A DNA stretch of 64,000 nucleotides from contig NZ_QAGM01000016.1 of NCBI RefSeq assembly GCF_003049725.1, positions 19,614 to 83,613 on the forward strand, read 5' to 3'. The position numbers and the translations under genes are program-made. Below are positions 25,990-39,890 of this stretch, piece after piece. Source of the stretch: Oceanimonas marisflavi. GTDB taxonomy: Bacteria; Pseudomonadota; Gammaproteobacteria; Enterobacterales; Aeromonadaceae. Within the stretch, counting starts at the first letter, position 1; each line of letters begins with the position of its first letter. The notes beneath the pieces were generated by a model. That model saw only the letters and a program-made list of their open reading frames with translations, ran no database searches and was not told where the DNA came from.

Positions 25990-27879
25990 ATGCAATATGA
26001 AGAGTCGTTTGATGTCATCGTGGTCGGTGGTGGTCATGCCGGAACGGAAGCCGCCGCCGCTGCCGCTCGTATGGGGGCAAATACCCTGTTGCTGACTCAC
26101 AATATCGACACACTTGGGCAAATGTCCTGCAACCCGGCCATTGGTGGCATCGGCAAAGGACACCTGGTCAAGGAAATTGACGCTCTGGGCGGGATCATGG
26201 CCCAGGCAGCCGATAACGCCGGCATTCAGTTCCGTACCCTGAACGCTTCAAAGGGCCCGGCAGTGCGCGCCACCCGCGCTCAGGCGGATCGTCAGCTCTA
26301 TCGTCAGGCAGTCAGAACCCGGCTGGAAAACCAGCCCAACCTGAAGATCTTTCAGCAGGCCTGTAACGATCTGATCCTTGACGGCGATACCGTGGTGGGC
26401 GTAGTTACCCAGACCGGCCTGAAGTTTCACGGCAAAACCGTGGTGCTCACAGTGGGCACCTTTCTCAACGGTCGCATTCATATCGGCATGGACAACTACC
26501 AGGGCGGGCGCGCGGGAGATCCGCCCTCCATCGCTCTGGCCAGCCGCCTGCGCGAGCTGCCGCTGCGCATCGACCGGCTGAAAACCGGCACCCCGCCGCG
26601 CATCGACGCCAACAGCGTGGATTTCTCGGTAATGCAGCCCCAGCCCGGTGACAACCCGACGCCGGTGTTTTCCTTCATCGGCAGCCGGGCGGATCAACCC
26701 CGCCAGGTGCCCTGTTACATCACCCACACCAACGAGCACACCCACGAGGTGATCCGCCAGAACCTGGATCGCAGCCCCATGTACGCCGGGGTGATCGAGG
26801 GGATCGGCCCCCGTTACTGCCCGTCGATCGAAGACAAGATCATGCGCTTCGCCGACAAGAACGCCCACCAGATCTTTGTGGAGCCGGAAGGCCTGACCAG
26901 CACCGAGCTCTATCCCAACGGCATCTCCACCAGCCTGCCCTTCGACGTGCAGCTGAAGATCGTACGCTCGATCCGCGGTTTTGAGCAGGCTCATATCATG
27001 CGCCCCGGTTATGCCATTGAGTACGATTACTTCGATCCGCGGGATCTGCGATCCAACATGGAAAACAAGTGCCTGCACAACCTGTTCTTTGCCGGCCAGA
27101 TCAACGGCACCACCGGCTACGAAGAAGCAGGCGCTCAGGGCCTGCTGGCAGGCACCAACGCCGCCCTGCGCGCCGCTGACCGGGACGCCTGGTCACCGCG
27201 CCGGGATCAGGCCTATCTGGGCGTGATGATGGACGATCTGTCCACCCTGGGCACTCAGGAGCCCTACCGCATGTTCACCAGCCGGGCCGAATACCGCCTG
27301 TTGCTGCGGGAAGACAACGCCGATCTGCGCCTCACCGAGGAAGGCCGCAAACTGGGTCTGGTGGACGATCACCGCTGGGCGCTGTTCTGTGACAAGGTCG
27401 AGCGCATTGAGCAGGAAAGCCAGCGTCTGCGCAGTACCTGGATCAATCCCAAACACACCGCCGCCCCGGCCCTGAATGAAAAACTGAAAACCCCCCTCAG
27501 CCGGGAGCACAATCTGGAAGAGCTGCTGCGCCGGCCGGAACTCGATTACCCCACCCTGATGGCCATCGAGGGTATCGGGCCGGGCATCGATCACGAGCAG
27601 GCCGCCGAGCAGGTGGAAATTCAGACCAAGTACGCCGGTTATATCGAACGCCAGAAGGATGAAATTCAGAAGCAGTTGCGTAACGAGCACACCCGGCTGC
27701 CGCTGGATCTGGAGTACGCCGAGGTGTCCGGCCTGTCCAACGAGGTGATCGCCAAGCTGAACCAGGCCCGCCCGGAAACCCTGGGGCAGGCGTCGCGCAT
27801 TTCCGGCGTCACGCCGGCGGCCATCTCCATTCTGCTGGTGCATCTTAAAAAGCGCGGCCTGCTGCGCAAGTCGGCGTGA
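25990..27879 (+). CDS. mnmG: tRNA uridine-5-carboxymethylaminomethyl modification enzyme MnmG (GidA)
   Basis: FAD enzyme that with MnmE modifies U34 of several tRNAs. 629 residues match E. coli MnmG throughout: the dinucleotide-binding [21 protein letters not shown] region, [71 protein letters not shown] and [13 protein letters not shown]. The open frame extends upstream to a TTG at 25909, but homologues start at the ATG at 25990 (MQYEESFDV). The ribosome site is weak (AAGAG). First gene after oriC, transcribed away from it. Confidence 0.98.
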   Translation: MQYEESFDVIVVGGGHAGTEAAAAAARMGANTLLLTHNIDTLGQMSCNPAIGGIGKGHLVKEIDALGGIMAQAADNAGIQFRTLNASKGPAVRATRAQADRQLYRQAVRTRLENQPNLKIFQQACNDLILDGDTVVGVVTQTGLKFHGKTVVLTVGTFLNGRIHIGMDNYQGGRAGDPPSIALASRLRELPLRIDRLKTGTPPRIDANSVDFSVMQPQPGDNPTPVFSFIGSRADQPRQVPCYITHTNEHTHEVIRQNLDRSPMYAGVIEGIGPRYCPSIEDKIMRFADKNAHQIFVEPEGLTSTELYPNGISTSLPFDVQLKIVRSIRGFEQAHIMRPGYAIEYDYFDPRDLRSNMENKCLHNLFFAGQINGTTGYEEAGAQGLLAGTNAALRAADRDAWSPRRDQAYLGVMMDDLSTLGTQEPYRMFTSRAEYRLLLREDNADLRLTEEGRKLGLVDDHRWALFCDKVERIEQESQRLRSTWINPKHTAAPALNEKLKTPLSREHNLEELLRRPELDYPTLMAIEGIGPGIDHEQAAEQVEIQTKYAGYIERQKDEIQKQLRNEHTRLPLDLEYAEVSGLSNEVIAKLNQARPETLGQASRISGVTPAAISILLVHLKKRGLLRKSA

Positions 27880-27887
27880 GGATGATG

Positions 27888-28511
27888 ATGCTGCAACAAC
27901 TGAACGACTTGCTGGCTCAGACCGAGCTGGACGTGAGCGAGCAACAGGCGCAACAGCTGATGGCGCTGGTGGGCCTGCTCGACAAGTGGAACAAGGCCTA
28001 CAACCTCACCTCGGTGCGGGACCCCAACGCCATGCTGGTGCGCCATATCATGGACAGCCTGGTAGTGAGCCCTTACCTCGAGGGGGAGCGTTTTATCGAT
28101 GTGGGTACCGGCCCGGGCCTGCCCGGCCTGCCCCTGGCCATTATCAACCCGGACAAGCAGTTCGTGCTGCTCGACAGCCTGGGCAAGCGCATTCGCTTTA
28201 TTCGCACCGTGGTGCACCAGCTGGGCCTCACCAACGTGGAAGCGGTGCAGAGCCGGGTGGAAGCCTTTCAGCCCGAGCAAAAGTTTGACGGTGTGCTGAG
28301 CCGGGCCTTTGCTTCGCTGGACGACATGCTAAGCTGGTGCGCGCACCTGCCCGCTGCCCATGGCCGTTTTCTTGCCCTCAAGGGCGTGATACCGGAGCAG
28401 GAGCTGCAATCCCTGCCCGCTCACCTGACATGCGCTGGTGTTTATCCGCTGCATGTGCCCGGGCAGGAAGGCGACCGCCATCTGGTGGTCATTTCGCAAG
28501 CCAGCCAGTAG
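27888..28511 (+). CDS. rsmG: 16S rRNA m7G527 methyltransferase RsmG (GidB)
   Basis: SAM-dependent enzyme that makes m7G527 in 16S rRNA; loss gives low-level streptomycin resistance in other bacteria. Motifs are [14 protein letters not shown], the SAM loop [29 protein letters not shown] and VQSRVE. Three ATGs in tandem (27882, 27885, 27888) follow the mnmG stop; GAGG at 27878-27881 fits 27888 best, and MLQQLNDLL aligns with the E. coli start. Confidence 0.96.
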   Translation: MLQQLNDLLAQTELDVSEQQAQQLMALVGLLDKWNKAYNLTSVRDPNAMLVRHIMDSLVVSPYLEGERFIDVGTGPGLPGLPLAIINPDKQFVLLDSLGKRIRFIRTVVHQLGLTNVEAVQSRVEAFQPEQKFDGVLSRAFASLDDMLSWCAHLPAAHGRFLALKGVIPEQELQSLPAHLTCAGVYPLHVPGQEGDRHLVVISQASQ

Positions 28512-28520
28512 AGGTTTTCG

Positions 28521-29324
28521 GTGGGAAAAGTCATTGCCATTGCCAATCAGAAAGGTGGTGTGGGTAAAACCACCACCTGTGTCAATCTGGCCGCGTCCAT
28601 GGCGGCCTCCAGCTGCAAGGTGCTGGTGATCGATCTTGATCCCCAGGGCAACGCCACCATGGCCAGCGGCGTTGATAAATATCAGGTGGCCAATACCGCC
28701 TACGAGCTGTTGGTGGATGAGCTGCCGGTTGAGCAGGTGGTGATCACCGAGACCAGTGGCGGCTTTGATCTGATTGCCGGCAATGGTGATGTGACCGCCG
28801 CCGAGATCAAACTGGTGGAGTTTTTTGCCCGGGAAGTGCGTCTGCGCAATGCCCTGGCGCCGGTGCGCGAGTATTACGATTACATTTTCATCGATTGCCC
28901 GCCGTCCCTTAACCTGCTGACAGTCAACGCCATGTCGGCGGCCGACTCGGTACTGGTACCCATGCAGTGCGAGTATTTTGCCCTGGAAGGTCTGACCGCC
29001 CTGATGGATACCATCAGCAAGCTCGCGGCAGTGGTCAACCCGGCGCTGAAAATCGAGGGAATACTGCGCACCATGTACGATCATCGTAACCGCTTGTCCA
29101 ATGAGGTGTCCGATCAGCTTAAAAATCATTTTGGTGATCAGGTCTACCGCACCGTGATCCCCCGTAATGTGCGTCTGGCGGAAGCGCCCAGCCACGGCAC
29201 GCCTGTCATGTATTACGACAAATCCTCGGTGGGTGCCAAATCCTACCTGGCACTGGCCAGCGAAATTCTGCGCCGGGACGCAGAGCGGCAGCCTCATTCC
29301 GAACAGGTGGAAAAGACAGCATGA
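28521..29324 (+). CDS. parA: Chromosome partitioning ATPase ParA (Soj)
   Basis: Walker-type ATPase that segregates origins with ParB and parS. It has the deviant Walker A KGGVGKTT (about 11-18), Walker A' region VLVIDLDPQGNAT, and FIDCPPSLNLLT. 267 residues lack the N-terminal DNA-binding extension of plasmid ParAs, as is usual for chromosomal ones. The start is GTG at 28521, with GAGG upstream; it overlaps parB as ATGA. Confidence 0.97.
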   Translation: MGKVIAIANQKGGVGKTTTCVNLAASMAASSCKVLVIDLDPQGNATMASGVDKYQVANTAYELLVDELPVEQVVITETSGGFDLIAGNGDVTAAEIKLVEFFAREVRLRNALAPVREYYDYIFIDCPPSLNLLTVNAMSAADSVLVPMQCEYFALEGLTALMDTISKLAAVVNPALKIEGILRTMYDHRNRLSNEVSDQLKNHFGDQVYRTVIPRNVRLAEAPSHGTPVMYYDKSSVGAKSYLALASEILRRDAERQPHSEQVEKTA

Positions 29325-30226
29325 ACATCAAACGTCGCGGCCTGGGCAAGGGCCTGGATGCCCTGCTCAGCACCAGCTCCGCCGCCAATTTGCGCCGGGA
29401 GCAGGCCGACACGGATTCCGTAAAGAACGCCGGCGGCGAACTGCAACATCTGGCCATCAATACCCTGCAACCGGGCAAATACCAGCCCCGCCGGGACATG
29501 TCCCAGCAGGCGCTGGAAGAGCTGGCCGGGTCCATTCGTCAGCAGGGCATCATTCAGCCCATCGTCGTGCGCCCGCTCGAGGCCGGCGGCCATGAGATCC
29601 TGGCCGGCGAGCGCCGCTGGCGGGCGGCGCGCATGGCCGGACTGACCCAGGTGCCGGTGCTGATCAAACCTGTGACAGATCAGGAAGCCCTGGCCATCGG
29701 CCTGATTGAAAACATTCAGCGCGAAGATCTCAACGTGATGGAAGAGGCCCGCGCCCTGGCCCGGCTGATTGAAGAGTTTGCGTTCACTCACCAGACCGTG
29801 GCCGACGCCGTGGGCAGAAGTCGCAGTGCGGTCAGCAACCTGCTACGGCTCAATCAACTCAACGACGACGTCAAGCAACTGGTGGAAAACGGCTCCCTGG
29901 AGATGGGGCATGGTCGTGCCCTTCTGAGTCTTGAAGGTGAAAGTCAGTCTCAAGTGGCTCATCTGGTGGCGCAAAAGGGGCTGACGGTGCGGGAAACCGA
30001 GAAACTGGTAAAACAGGCTCTTTCTCCTCAAAAGCCAAAAACCGGGCAGTCCAGACCCGAGTACCTGGCGCGGCTGGAGCAGGAGTTTGGTGAAAAATTA
30101 GGAATAAAAGTAGAAGTCAAGTCATCCAGTAAAGACAAGGGAAAGCTGGTCATGTCCTATAACTCATTGAATGAATTGAATAAAATAGGATATTTTTTTG
30201 GCTTGGGGGACGAAAGCGGTTCCTGA
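29321..30226 (+). CDS. parB: Chromosome partitioning protein ParB (Spo0J)
   Basis: CTP-dependent DNA clamp that loads at parS near the origin. It opens with the typical [17 protein letters not shown] tail that contacts ParA, then the CTP-binding domain with GERRWRA (96-102) and [10 protein letters not shown], a helix-turn-helix ([19 protein letters not shown]) and the C-terminal dimer domain. 301 residues. No full parS (TGTTTCACGTGAAACA) was found by eye in the window. Confidence 0.97.
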   Translation: MNIKRRGLGKGLDALLSTSSAANLRREQADTDSVKNAGGELQHLAINTLQPGKYQPRRDMSQQALEELAGSIRQQGIIQPIVVRPLEAGGHEILAGERRWRAARMAGLTQVPVLIKPVTDQEALAIGLIENIQREDLNVMEEARALARLIEEFAFTHQTVADAVGRSRSAVSNLLRLNQLNDDVKQLVENGSLEMGHGRALLSLEGESQSQVAHLVAQKGLTVRETEKLVKQALSPQKPKTGQSRPEYLARLEQEFGEKLGIKVEVKSSSKDKGKLVMSYNSLNELNKIGYFFGLGDESGS

Positions 30227-30325
30227 GCCGGGGCAAAACCTGTAGTAATTCTTCAGTCAACACAAGTGCGGAGAAAATGCTTAAAAAAAGCACTGAAATC
30301 CGCGAAAAATAAGGATTTAGTGCAA

Positions 30326-30353
30326 TTGCATTTGTGGCGTTCACGGGTATAAT
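30326..30353 (+). promoter_or_regulatory. Promoter of the atp operon
   Basis: TTGCAT (30326-30331), a 16-base spacer and a perfect TATAAT (30348-30353), about 70 bases before the atpI start. Confidence 0.8.
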
Positions 30354-30368
30354 TTGACCTGCTTTTTT

Positions 30369-30404
30369 GGGGCTTAACCGATGGAAGTGCATCGGAAAGG
30401 CCCC
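30369..30404 (+). other. Hairpin in the atp operon leader
   Basis: A two-part stem: outer GGGGC/GCCCC (30369-30373 with 30400-30404) and inner CCGATG/CATCGG (30378-30383 with 30390-30395). It ends 10 bases before the AGGAG of atpI and has no T-run, so it is not a terminator. Confidence 0.5.
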
Positions 30405-30424
30405 TAACTGTATCAGGAGTGGTT

Positions 30425-31605
<1,181 letters not shown>

Positions 31606-31626
31606 TTAACGATAACAAAAACTTAA

Positions 31627-31890
<264 letters not shown>

Positions 31891-31940
31891 TGGCCCGGCA
31901 CGTTTATCAGTCTGCTAACCAACTTTAAAGGAGAGTTGCG

Positions 31941-32411
31941 ATGAACATGAACGCAACAATCCTCGGTCAAACGATCGCGTTTATCATCTTCGTTTGGTTC
32001 TGCATGAAGTTCGTATGGCCCCCCATCATGGGTGCCATCGAGAAGCGCCAGAAAGAAATCGCCGAAGGCCTGTCCTCGGCTGAGCGTGCCAAGAAAGACC
32101 TGGCACTGGCGCAGACCAATGCAACCGAACAGCTGAAGGAAGCCAAGCTGCAGTCTGCTCAAATTGTTGAGCAGGCCAACAAGCGCAAGGCCCAGATCAT
32201 CGAGGATGCAACGCGTGAGGCTCAGGCCGAGCGTGAAAAGATTCTGGCACAGGCCCAGGCTGAAGTTGAAGCCGAACGCAATCGTGTCAAAGAGGAACTG
32301 CGCAAGCAGGTTGCTGCTCTTGCCCTGGTGGGTGCAGAGAGAATCCTCGAGCGTCAGATTGATGCCGCTGCCAACAGCGACATCGTTGAGAAAGTAGTAG
32401 CTGAACTGTAA
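31941..32411 (+). CDS. atpF: F0F1 ATP synthase subunit b
   Basis: Peripheral stalk subunit: one N-terminal membrane helix ([20 protein letters not shown]) followed by a long charged coiled coil rich in Ala, Glu and Lys. 156 residues, the same as E. coli. AAAGGAGAG precedes the ATG. Confidence 0.97.
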   Translation: MNMNATILGQTIAFIIFVWFCMKFVWPPIMGAIEKRQKEIAEGLSSAERAKKDLALAQTNATEQLKEAKLQSAQIVEQANKRKAQIIEDATREAQAEREKILAQAQAEVEAERNRVKEELRKQVAALALVGAERILERQIDAAANSDIVEKVVAEL

Positions 32412-32424
32412 GGGAATTAGAGCC

Positions 32425-32955
32425 ATGGAAATGAAAACCATTGCTCGCCCCTATGCCAAAGCAGCTTTCGATTTTGCCGTTGAGAAAAAAGCGGTCGACA
32501 ACTGGTTGTCCATGCTGACTTTTGCTGCCGAAGTGGCGCAGAACGACAGCATGGCCCAGGTCCTCGGCAGCGATCTGAACGCGGAAAAGATGGCCGACGT
32601 GTTTTTGGCTGTCTGTGGCGAACAGCTCGACGAGCAAGGCCAGAACCTGATAAAGGTGATGGCCGCAAACGGACGCTTGAGTGTGTTGCCGGCAGTGGTG
32701 CAGGAGTTCGCCGAAATGAAGGCGGAACTGGACCGGGTAGTGGACGCCGATGTGGTTTCCGCCGCCAAACTGACCAAGCAACAAGTGGCCAAGATTCAGG
32801 CTTCACTGGAAAAGCGTCTGGGACGCAAGGTGAACCTGAATTGCAGCGTCGACAAGAGCCTGATGGCCGGCATTATCATCAAGGCCGGCGACCTGGTTAT
32901 CGACGGAAGTGTGCGGGGCCGTCTGTCCCGCTTGGCCGAAACGCTGCAATCTTGA
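32425..32955 (+). CDS. atpH: F0F1 ATP synthase subunit delta
   Basis: Connects the peripheral stalk to the top of F1. 176 residues starting [17 protein letters not shown], with the C-terminal [19 protein letters not shown] and [13 protein letters not shown] that identify the family. It is 13 bases after atpF. Confidence 0.96.
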   Translation: MEMKTIARPYAKAAFDFAVEKKAVDNWLSMLTFAAEVAQNDSMAQVLGSDLNAEKMADVFLAVCGEQLDEQGQNLIKVMAANGRLSVLPAVVQEFAEMKAELDRVVDADVVSAAKLTKQQVAKIQASLEKRLGRKVNLNCSVDKSLMAGIIIKAGDLVIDGSVRGRLSRLAETLQS

Positions 32956-32969
32956 TTGGGGAATAGAGC

Positions 32970-34511
<1,542 letters not shown>

Positions 34512-34556
34512 CCATGTGGCAGCGTTTACTGCTGCCACCTGAATTGGAGAAGCGAC

Positions 34557-35417
34557 ATGGCCGGCGCAAAAGAAATACGTAGCAAGATCGGGAGTGTGAA
34601 AAACACTCAGAAGATCACCAGCGCTATGGAGATGGTGGCCGCCTCGAAAATGCGCAAGGCGCAGGATCGCATGGACCACAGCCGCCCATACGCTGAAACC
34701 ATACGCAAGGTGATCGGCCACATCGCGCAGGGGAACCTGGAATACAAGCACCCCTATCTGGAAGACCGTGAGGTCAAGCGCGTAGGCTTTATTATCGTCT
34801 CCACCGATCGTGGCCTTTGTGGTGGTCTGAACATTAACGTGTTCAAGGCTGCCATGAACAGCATGAAAGCATACACCGACAAGGGTGTGGGCGTTGATCT
34901 GTGCCTTATCGGCAGCAAGGCGGTTGGCTTTTTCAACCGTTATGGCGGCAAGGTACTGGCTCAGGCTTCCGGCCTGGGTGACAACCCCGCCCTGGACAGC
35001 CTGATCGGCTCGGTCAGCGTCATGCTTGAGGCATACGACAAGGGTGAGATAGACAAGCTGTACCTGGTGTACAACAAGTTTGAAAACACCATGGTGCAAA
35101 AGCCGACGGTCGATCAACTGTTGCCTTTGCCTGCATCGGAAGAAGAAGTGGCCAGCCACAGCTGGGACTACATCTATGAACCGGATCCCAAATCGCTGCT
35201 GGACACGCTGCTGGTACGTTTTGTGGAATCTCAGGTGTATCAGGGTGTGGTCGAGAACCTGGCCAGCGAACAGGCGGCCCGGATGGTAGCGATGAAAGCC
35301 GCAACCGATAACGCCGGCAACCTCATCAACGATCTGCAACTGGTGTATAACAAGGCCCGTCAGGCCGCCATTACCCAGGAGCTGAGTGAAATTGTTGCCG
35401 GGGCCGGTGCCGTATAA
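34557..35417 (+). CDS. atpG: F0F1 ATP synthase subunit gamma
   Basis: Central rotor shaft. 286 residues with the N-terminal helix [29 protein letters not shown], and the C-terminal helix ending [15 protein letters not shown]. Confidence 0.98.
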   Translation: MAGAKEIRSKIGSVKNTQKITSAMEMVAASKMRKAQDRMDHSRPYAETIRKVIGHIAQGNLEYKHPYLEDREVKRVGFIIVSTDRGLCGGLNINVFKAAMNSMKAYTDKGVGVDLCLIGSKAVGFFNRYGGKVLAQASGLGDNPALDSLIGSVSVMLEAYDKGEIDKLYLVYNKFENTMVQKPTVDQLLPLPASEEEVASHSWDYIYEPDPKSLLDTLLVRFVESQVYQGVVENLASEQAARMVAMKAATDNAGNLINDLQLVYNKARQAAITQELSEIVAGAGAV

Positions 35418-36839
<1,422 letters not shown>

Positions 36840-36857
36840 GCCTCTAAGGAGGACCTG

Positions 36858-37283
36858 ATGGCTGAGTATAGCTTTCACCTGGACATCGTCAGTGCCGAAA
36901 AACGCCTGTTTTCCGGCTCTGTCAGTGCGGTGACAGTCACCGGCTCTGAGGGTGAATTGGGCGTTCGTTACGGACACGCCCCCCTGCTGACGGCAATCCG
37001 TCCCGGCCTGGTGCAATACGTCACCAAGGCCGGCCAGCAGGAAGTTCTGTACGTTTCCGGCGGCATGCTGGAAGTACAGGGCAGCAGTGTTATGGTTCTG
37101 GCCGACACTGCGATTCGCGCCGAAGATCTGGATAAAGCCAAGGCCGAAGAAGCCAAAAAATCGGCGGAAGCCAAGCTGCAAAACTCCTCACACGATGTGG
37201 ACTATGCAGAAGCGGCCGCCGAACTGGCCCGGGCTATGGCGAAACTGCGCGTGCTGCAGTTGGTTAAGAAAAACGTACGTTAA
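36858..37283 (+). CDS. atpC: F0F1 ATP synthase subunit epsilon
   Basis: Rotor subunit that couples gamma to the c-ring and inhibits hydrolysis. 141 residues: beta sandwich ([31 protein letters not shown]) and a C-terminal helical hairpin ending [24 protein letters not shown] upstream. Last gene of the atp operon. Confidence 0.97.
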   Translation: MAEYSFHLDIVSAEKRLFSGSVSAVTVTGSEGELGVRYGHAPLLTAIRPGLVQYVTKAGQQEVLYVSGGMLEVQGSSVMVLADTAIRAEDLDKAKAEEAKKSAEAKLQNSSHDVDYAEAAAELARAMAKLRVLQLVKKNVR

Positions 37284-37295
37284 GCCGAACGTTCG

Positions 37296-37325
37296 AAAAA
37301 GCGACCTCAGGGTCGCTTTTTTTTT
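37296..37325 (+). terminator. Terminator of the atp operon
   Basis: GCGACC/GGTCGC stem (37301-37306 with 37311-37316), TCAG loop, nine T. Confidence 0.93.
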
Positions 37326-37354
37326 GCGAAAAAATCACAATAACGGCATTAACG

Positions 37355-37453
37355 GTGAGGTGTCAGGAGTGAGGGGGGAGGCGTTGTAGCTGCCACTTTA
37401 GTCGGCAGGGCCTGTGCAACAGGCCTTGAAGCTCCTCTCACTTCACCCCTCAC
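37355..37453. repeat. Nested palindromic repeat upstream of glmU
   Basis: Imperfect outer arms (37355-37374 with 37434-37453, 15 of 20 positions pairing) enclose two small hairpins: CTGCC/GGCAG (37390-37394 with 37404-37408) and GGCCTGT/ACAGGCC (37409-37415 with 37419-37425). The layout suggests a REP- or MITE-like element in the short atpC-glmU spacer. Confidence 0.5.
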
Positions 37454-37482
37454 TTTGGTTAAGCAACGGGATATTTATTTCA

Positions 37483-38847
37483 ATGACGATTCAGGCGGTA
37501 ATTCTGGCTGCGGGCAAGGGCACCCGCATGCGCTCTTCCCTTCCCAAGGTATTGCACCCGGTAGCCAACAAGCCCATGGTGGCCCATGTGATCGAGGCCG
37601 CCCGGGCCTGTGGGGTAGATGGCATTCACCTGGTGTATGGCCACGGTGCCGATCAGCTCAAGGCCCGCGTTGAAGCCCCGGATCTGCACTGGGCTCATCA
37701 GGCCGAGCAGCTGGGCACCGGCCATGCGGTGGCGGTGGCGTTGCCCGGTATCGCCGATGAAGACAAGGTACTGGTGCTCTACGGCGACACCCCGCTGCTG
37801 CAGGCGGAGACCCTGCAGCGGCTGATTGCCGCTCAGCCCGAAGGTGGCGTAGGGCTGCTGACCGTCAATCTGGCTAACCCCACCGGTTATGGCCGCATTG
37901 TGAGGGAAAACGGCCAGGTCACCGGCATTGTCGAACAGAAAGACGCCACCCCCGAGCAGCTGGCCATTACCGAGGTGAACACCGGTGTGCTGGTGGCCGA
38001 CGCCGGCCGGCTCAAGGCCTGGCTGGGCGAACTCAACAACGACAACGCCCAGGGCGAATATTACCTCACCGATATCTTTGCCATGGCCCATCGGGATGGC
38101 TGTGACATTGCCACTGTGCAGCCGGCCAGCACCGCCGAGGTGGAAGGCGCCAACGACCGGGTGCAGCTGGCCGGGCTGGAACGGGCCTACCAGCGTATGC
38201 AGGCCGAGCGGCTGATGCGCGAGGGCGTCAGCCTGCTGGATCCGGTCCGTTTCGATCTGCGCGGCACCCTGACCGCCGGCGAGGAAGTGGTGATCGATGT
38301 GAATGTGATCATCGAGGGCGAGGTACGCCTGGGTAACCGTGTCAGGATCGGTGCCGGCGCCATTCTGAAAAACTGCGTCATCGGTGATGATGCCGAGGTT
38401 AAACCCTACTCCATCGTCGAGAATGCCGAGCTGGGCAGTGCCAGCAGTGCCGGCCCCTTTGCCCGCCTGCGTCCCGGTGCCGTGCTGGCCGAAGACGCCC
38501 ACGTCGGCAACTTTGTGGAAATGAAAAAGGCGCGCTTGGGCAAGGGCTCCAAGGCCGGTCACCTGACCTACCTGGGCGACGCGGAGATCGGCGCAGGCGT
38601 GAACATCGGTGCCGGTACCATCACCTGCAACTATGATGGCGTTAACAAGTTCCAGACCGTGATTGAAGACGGCGTCTTTGTGGGCTCCGACACTCAGCTG
38701 GTGGCCCCGGTACGCATCGGCAAGAACGCCACCCTGGGCGCCGGCAGCACGGTGACCAAGGACGTGGCCGAGGCCGAGCTGGTGATCACCCGTGTGGCCC
38801 AGCGTCATATCAAGAACTGGCCCCGCCCGGTTAAAAAGAAGCCGTAA
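37483..38847 (+). CDS. glmU: Bifunctional UDP-GlcNAc pyrophosphorylase / GlcN-1-P acetyltransferase
   Basis: Makes UDP-N-acetylglucosamine for peptidoglycan and LPS from glucosamine-1-phosphate, acetyl-CoA and UTP. The N-terminal uridyltransferase has [20 protein letters not shown] and EQLGTGHAV. The C-terminal left-handed beta-helix acetyltransferase has [20 protein letters not shown] and [11 protein letters not shown]. 454 residues (E. coli 456). The open frame begins further upstream, but the ATG at 37483 fits homologues. It works with GlmS, encoded two genes downstream. Confidence 0.97.
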   Translation: MTIQAVILAAGKGTRMRSSLPKVLHPVANKPMVAHVIEAARACGVDGIHLVYGHGADQLKARVEAPDLHWAHQAEQLGTGHAVAVALPGIADEDKVLVLYGDTPLLQAETLQRLIAAQPEGGVGLLTVNLANPTGYGRIVRENGQVTGIVEQKDATPEQLAITEVNTGVLVADAGRLKAWLGELNNDNAQGEYYLTDIFAMAHRDGCDIATVQPASTAEVEGANDRVQLAGLERAYQRMQAERLMREGVSLLDPVRFDLRGTLTAGEEVVIDVNVIIEGEVRLGNRVRIGAGAILKNCVIGDDAEVKPYSIVENAELGSASSAGPFARLRPGAVLAEDAHVGNFVEMKKARLGKGSKAGHLTYLGDAEIGAGVNIGAGTITCNYDGVNKFQTVIEDGVFVGSDTQLVAPVRIGKNATLGAGSTVTKDVAEAELVITRVAQRHIKNWPRPVKKKP

Positions 38848-39060
38848 GCTGTCAGCTTTCAGCTATAAGAAAACAAACGCGGCTGTGATTTCACAGCCGC
38901 GTTTGTTTTGCCGGCTTTGCTTTTTTGGGCGTTGGTTGTGGGTAGGTTGGCGATGAGCGCAGCGAATCCCAACATGTCACAGCCGGCTTCGTGTTGGAAT
39001 TCGCTGCGCTCATTCGCAACCTACGGCAATTGATCGCTTACAGCTGATGGCTGACAGCTT
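38846..39060. repeat. Nested inverted repeats between glmU and the DeoR gene
   Basis: The outer pair is 38846-38864 with 39042-39060 (AAGCTGTCAGC type, near perfect). The inner pair is 38942-38974 with 38992-39024, 33-base arms with few mismatches and a 17-base spacer. The inner arm contains GTAGGTTG...GAGCGCAGCGAATC...CAACA, which resembles a repeat found in intergenic DNA of many proteobacteria. The glmU terminator lies inside the outer pair. A non-autonomous mobile element is likely. Confidence 0.6.
38871..38909. terminator. Terminator after glmU
   Basis: A long perfect stem (38871-38888 with 38891-38908) with an A-rich left arm and a TTTGTTTT right arm. It may act in both directions. Confidence 0.8.
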
Positions 39061-39109
39061 TCTTTTGTTCTGTTAGCATTCTGCTTTCAAACCGAAACTT
39101 AATGCCATC

Positions 39110-39880
39110 ATGTCGAAACGTAACACTCAACAGCGTCGTCATACCATTATTACCCTGCTGAATGAGCAGGGCGAGGTGACCGTGGATGAACTGGCCCGGC
39201 GTTTCGATACCTCGGAAGTGACCATTCGCAAGGATCTGAGCGCCCTCGAGAAAAACGGCCTGTTGCTGCGTCGTTACGGCGGGGCCGTGCCGGTGCCGAG
39301 CGAAATGGTGGCGGACGGACCGGCGGAGCCGGTTTCAAAACGAAAGCAGGCCCTGGCCCGGGCGGCGGCGGCGCGCATTCGCGATCACAACCGCATCATT
39401 ATCGACAGCGGCAGCACCACGGCGGCGCTGCTGGGGGAGCTGGGCCGCAAAAGCGGCCTGGTGGTGATGACCAACTCGCTCAATATCGCCAATGCCCTGC
39501 GCGAGCTGGAGCCGGAGCCGACCCTGCTGATGACCGGCGGTACCTGGGATCCGTCTTCCGAGTCGTTTCAGGGGCGAGTGGCCGAGCAGGTATTGCGCTC
39601 CTACGATTTCGATCAGTTGTTTATCGGTGCCGACGGCATCGATCCCGAACGGGGCACCACCACCTTTAACGAACTCACCGGCCTGTCCCGGGTGATGGCC
39701 GAGGTGGCCCGGGAAGTGGTAGTGATGGTGGAGTCCGACAAAATTGGCCGCAAAATTCCCAATCTGGAGCTGCCCTGGAGCGCCATTCATACCCTGGTGA
39801 CCGACAGCGGCATCAGCGAGACAGAACAACAAGCATTAGAGCAAAAGGGCATCACCCTGGTGATTGCGCCTTCATCCTGA
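39110..39880 (+). CDS. DeoR-family transcriptional regulator
   Basis: 256 residues with a DeoR helix-turn-helix at the start ([24 protein letters not shown] and [13 protein letters not shown]) and the sugar-phosphate sensing DeoRC domain ([48 protein letters not shown]). It lies between glmU and glmS and ends 10 bases before glmS. A role in controlling aminosugar synthesis in response to a sugar phosphate is an inference from position. The ribosome site before the ATG is weak. Confidence 0.88.
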   Translation: MSKRNTQQRRHTIITLLNEQGEVTVDELARRFDTSEVTIRKDLSALEKNGLLLRRYGGAVPVPSEMVADGPAEPVSKRKQALARAAAARIRDHNRIIIDSGSTTAALLGELGRKSGLVVMTNSLNIANALRELEPEPTLLMTGGTWDPSSESFQGRVAEQVLRSYDFDQLFIGADGIDPERGTTTFNELTGLSRVMAEVAREVVVMVESDKIGRKIPNLELPWSAIHTLVTDSGISETEQQALEQKGITLVIAPSS

Positions 39881-39890
39881 GGACAAGAGC

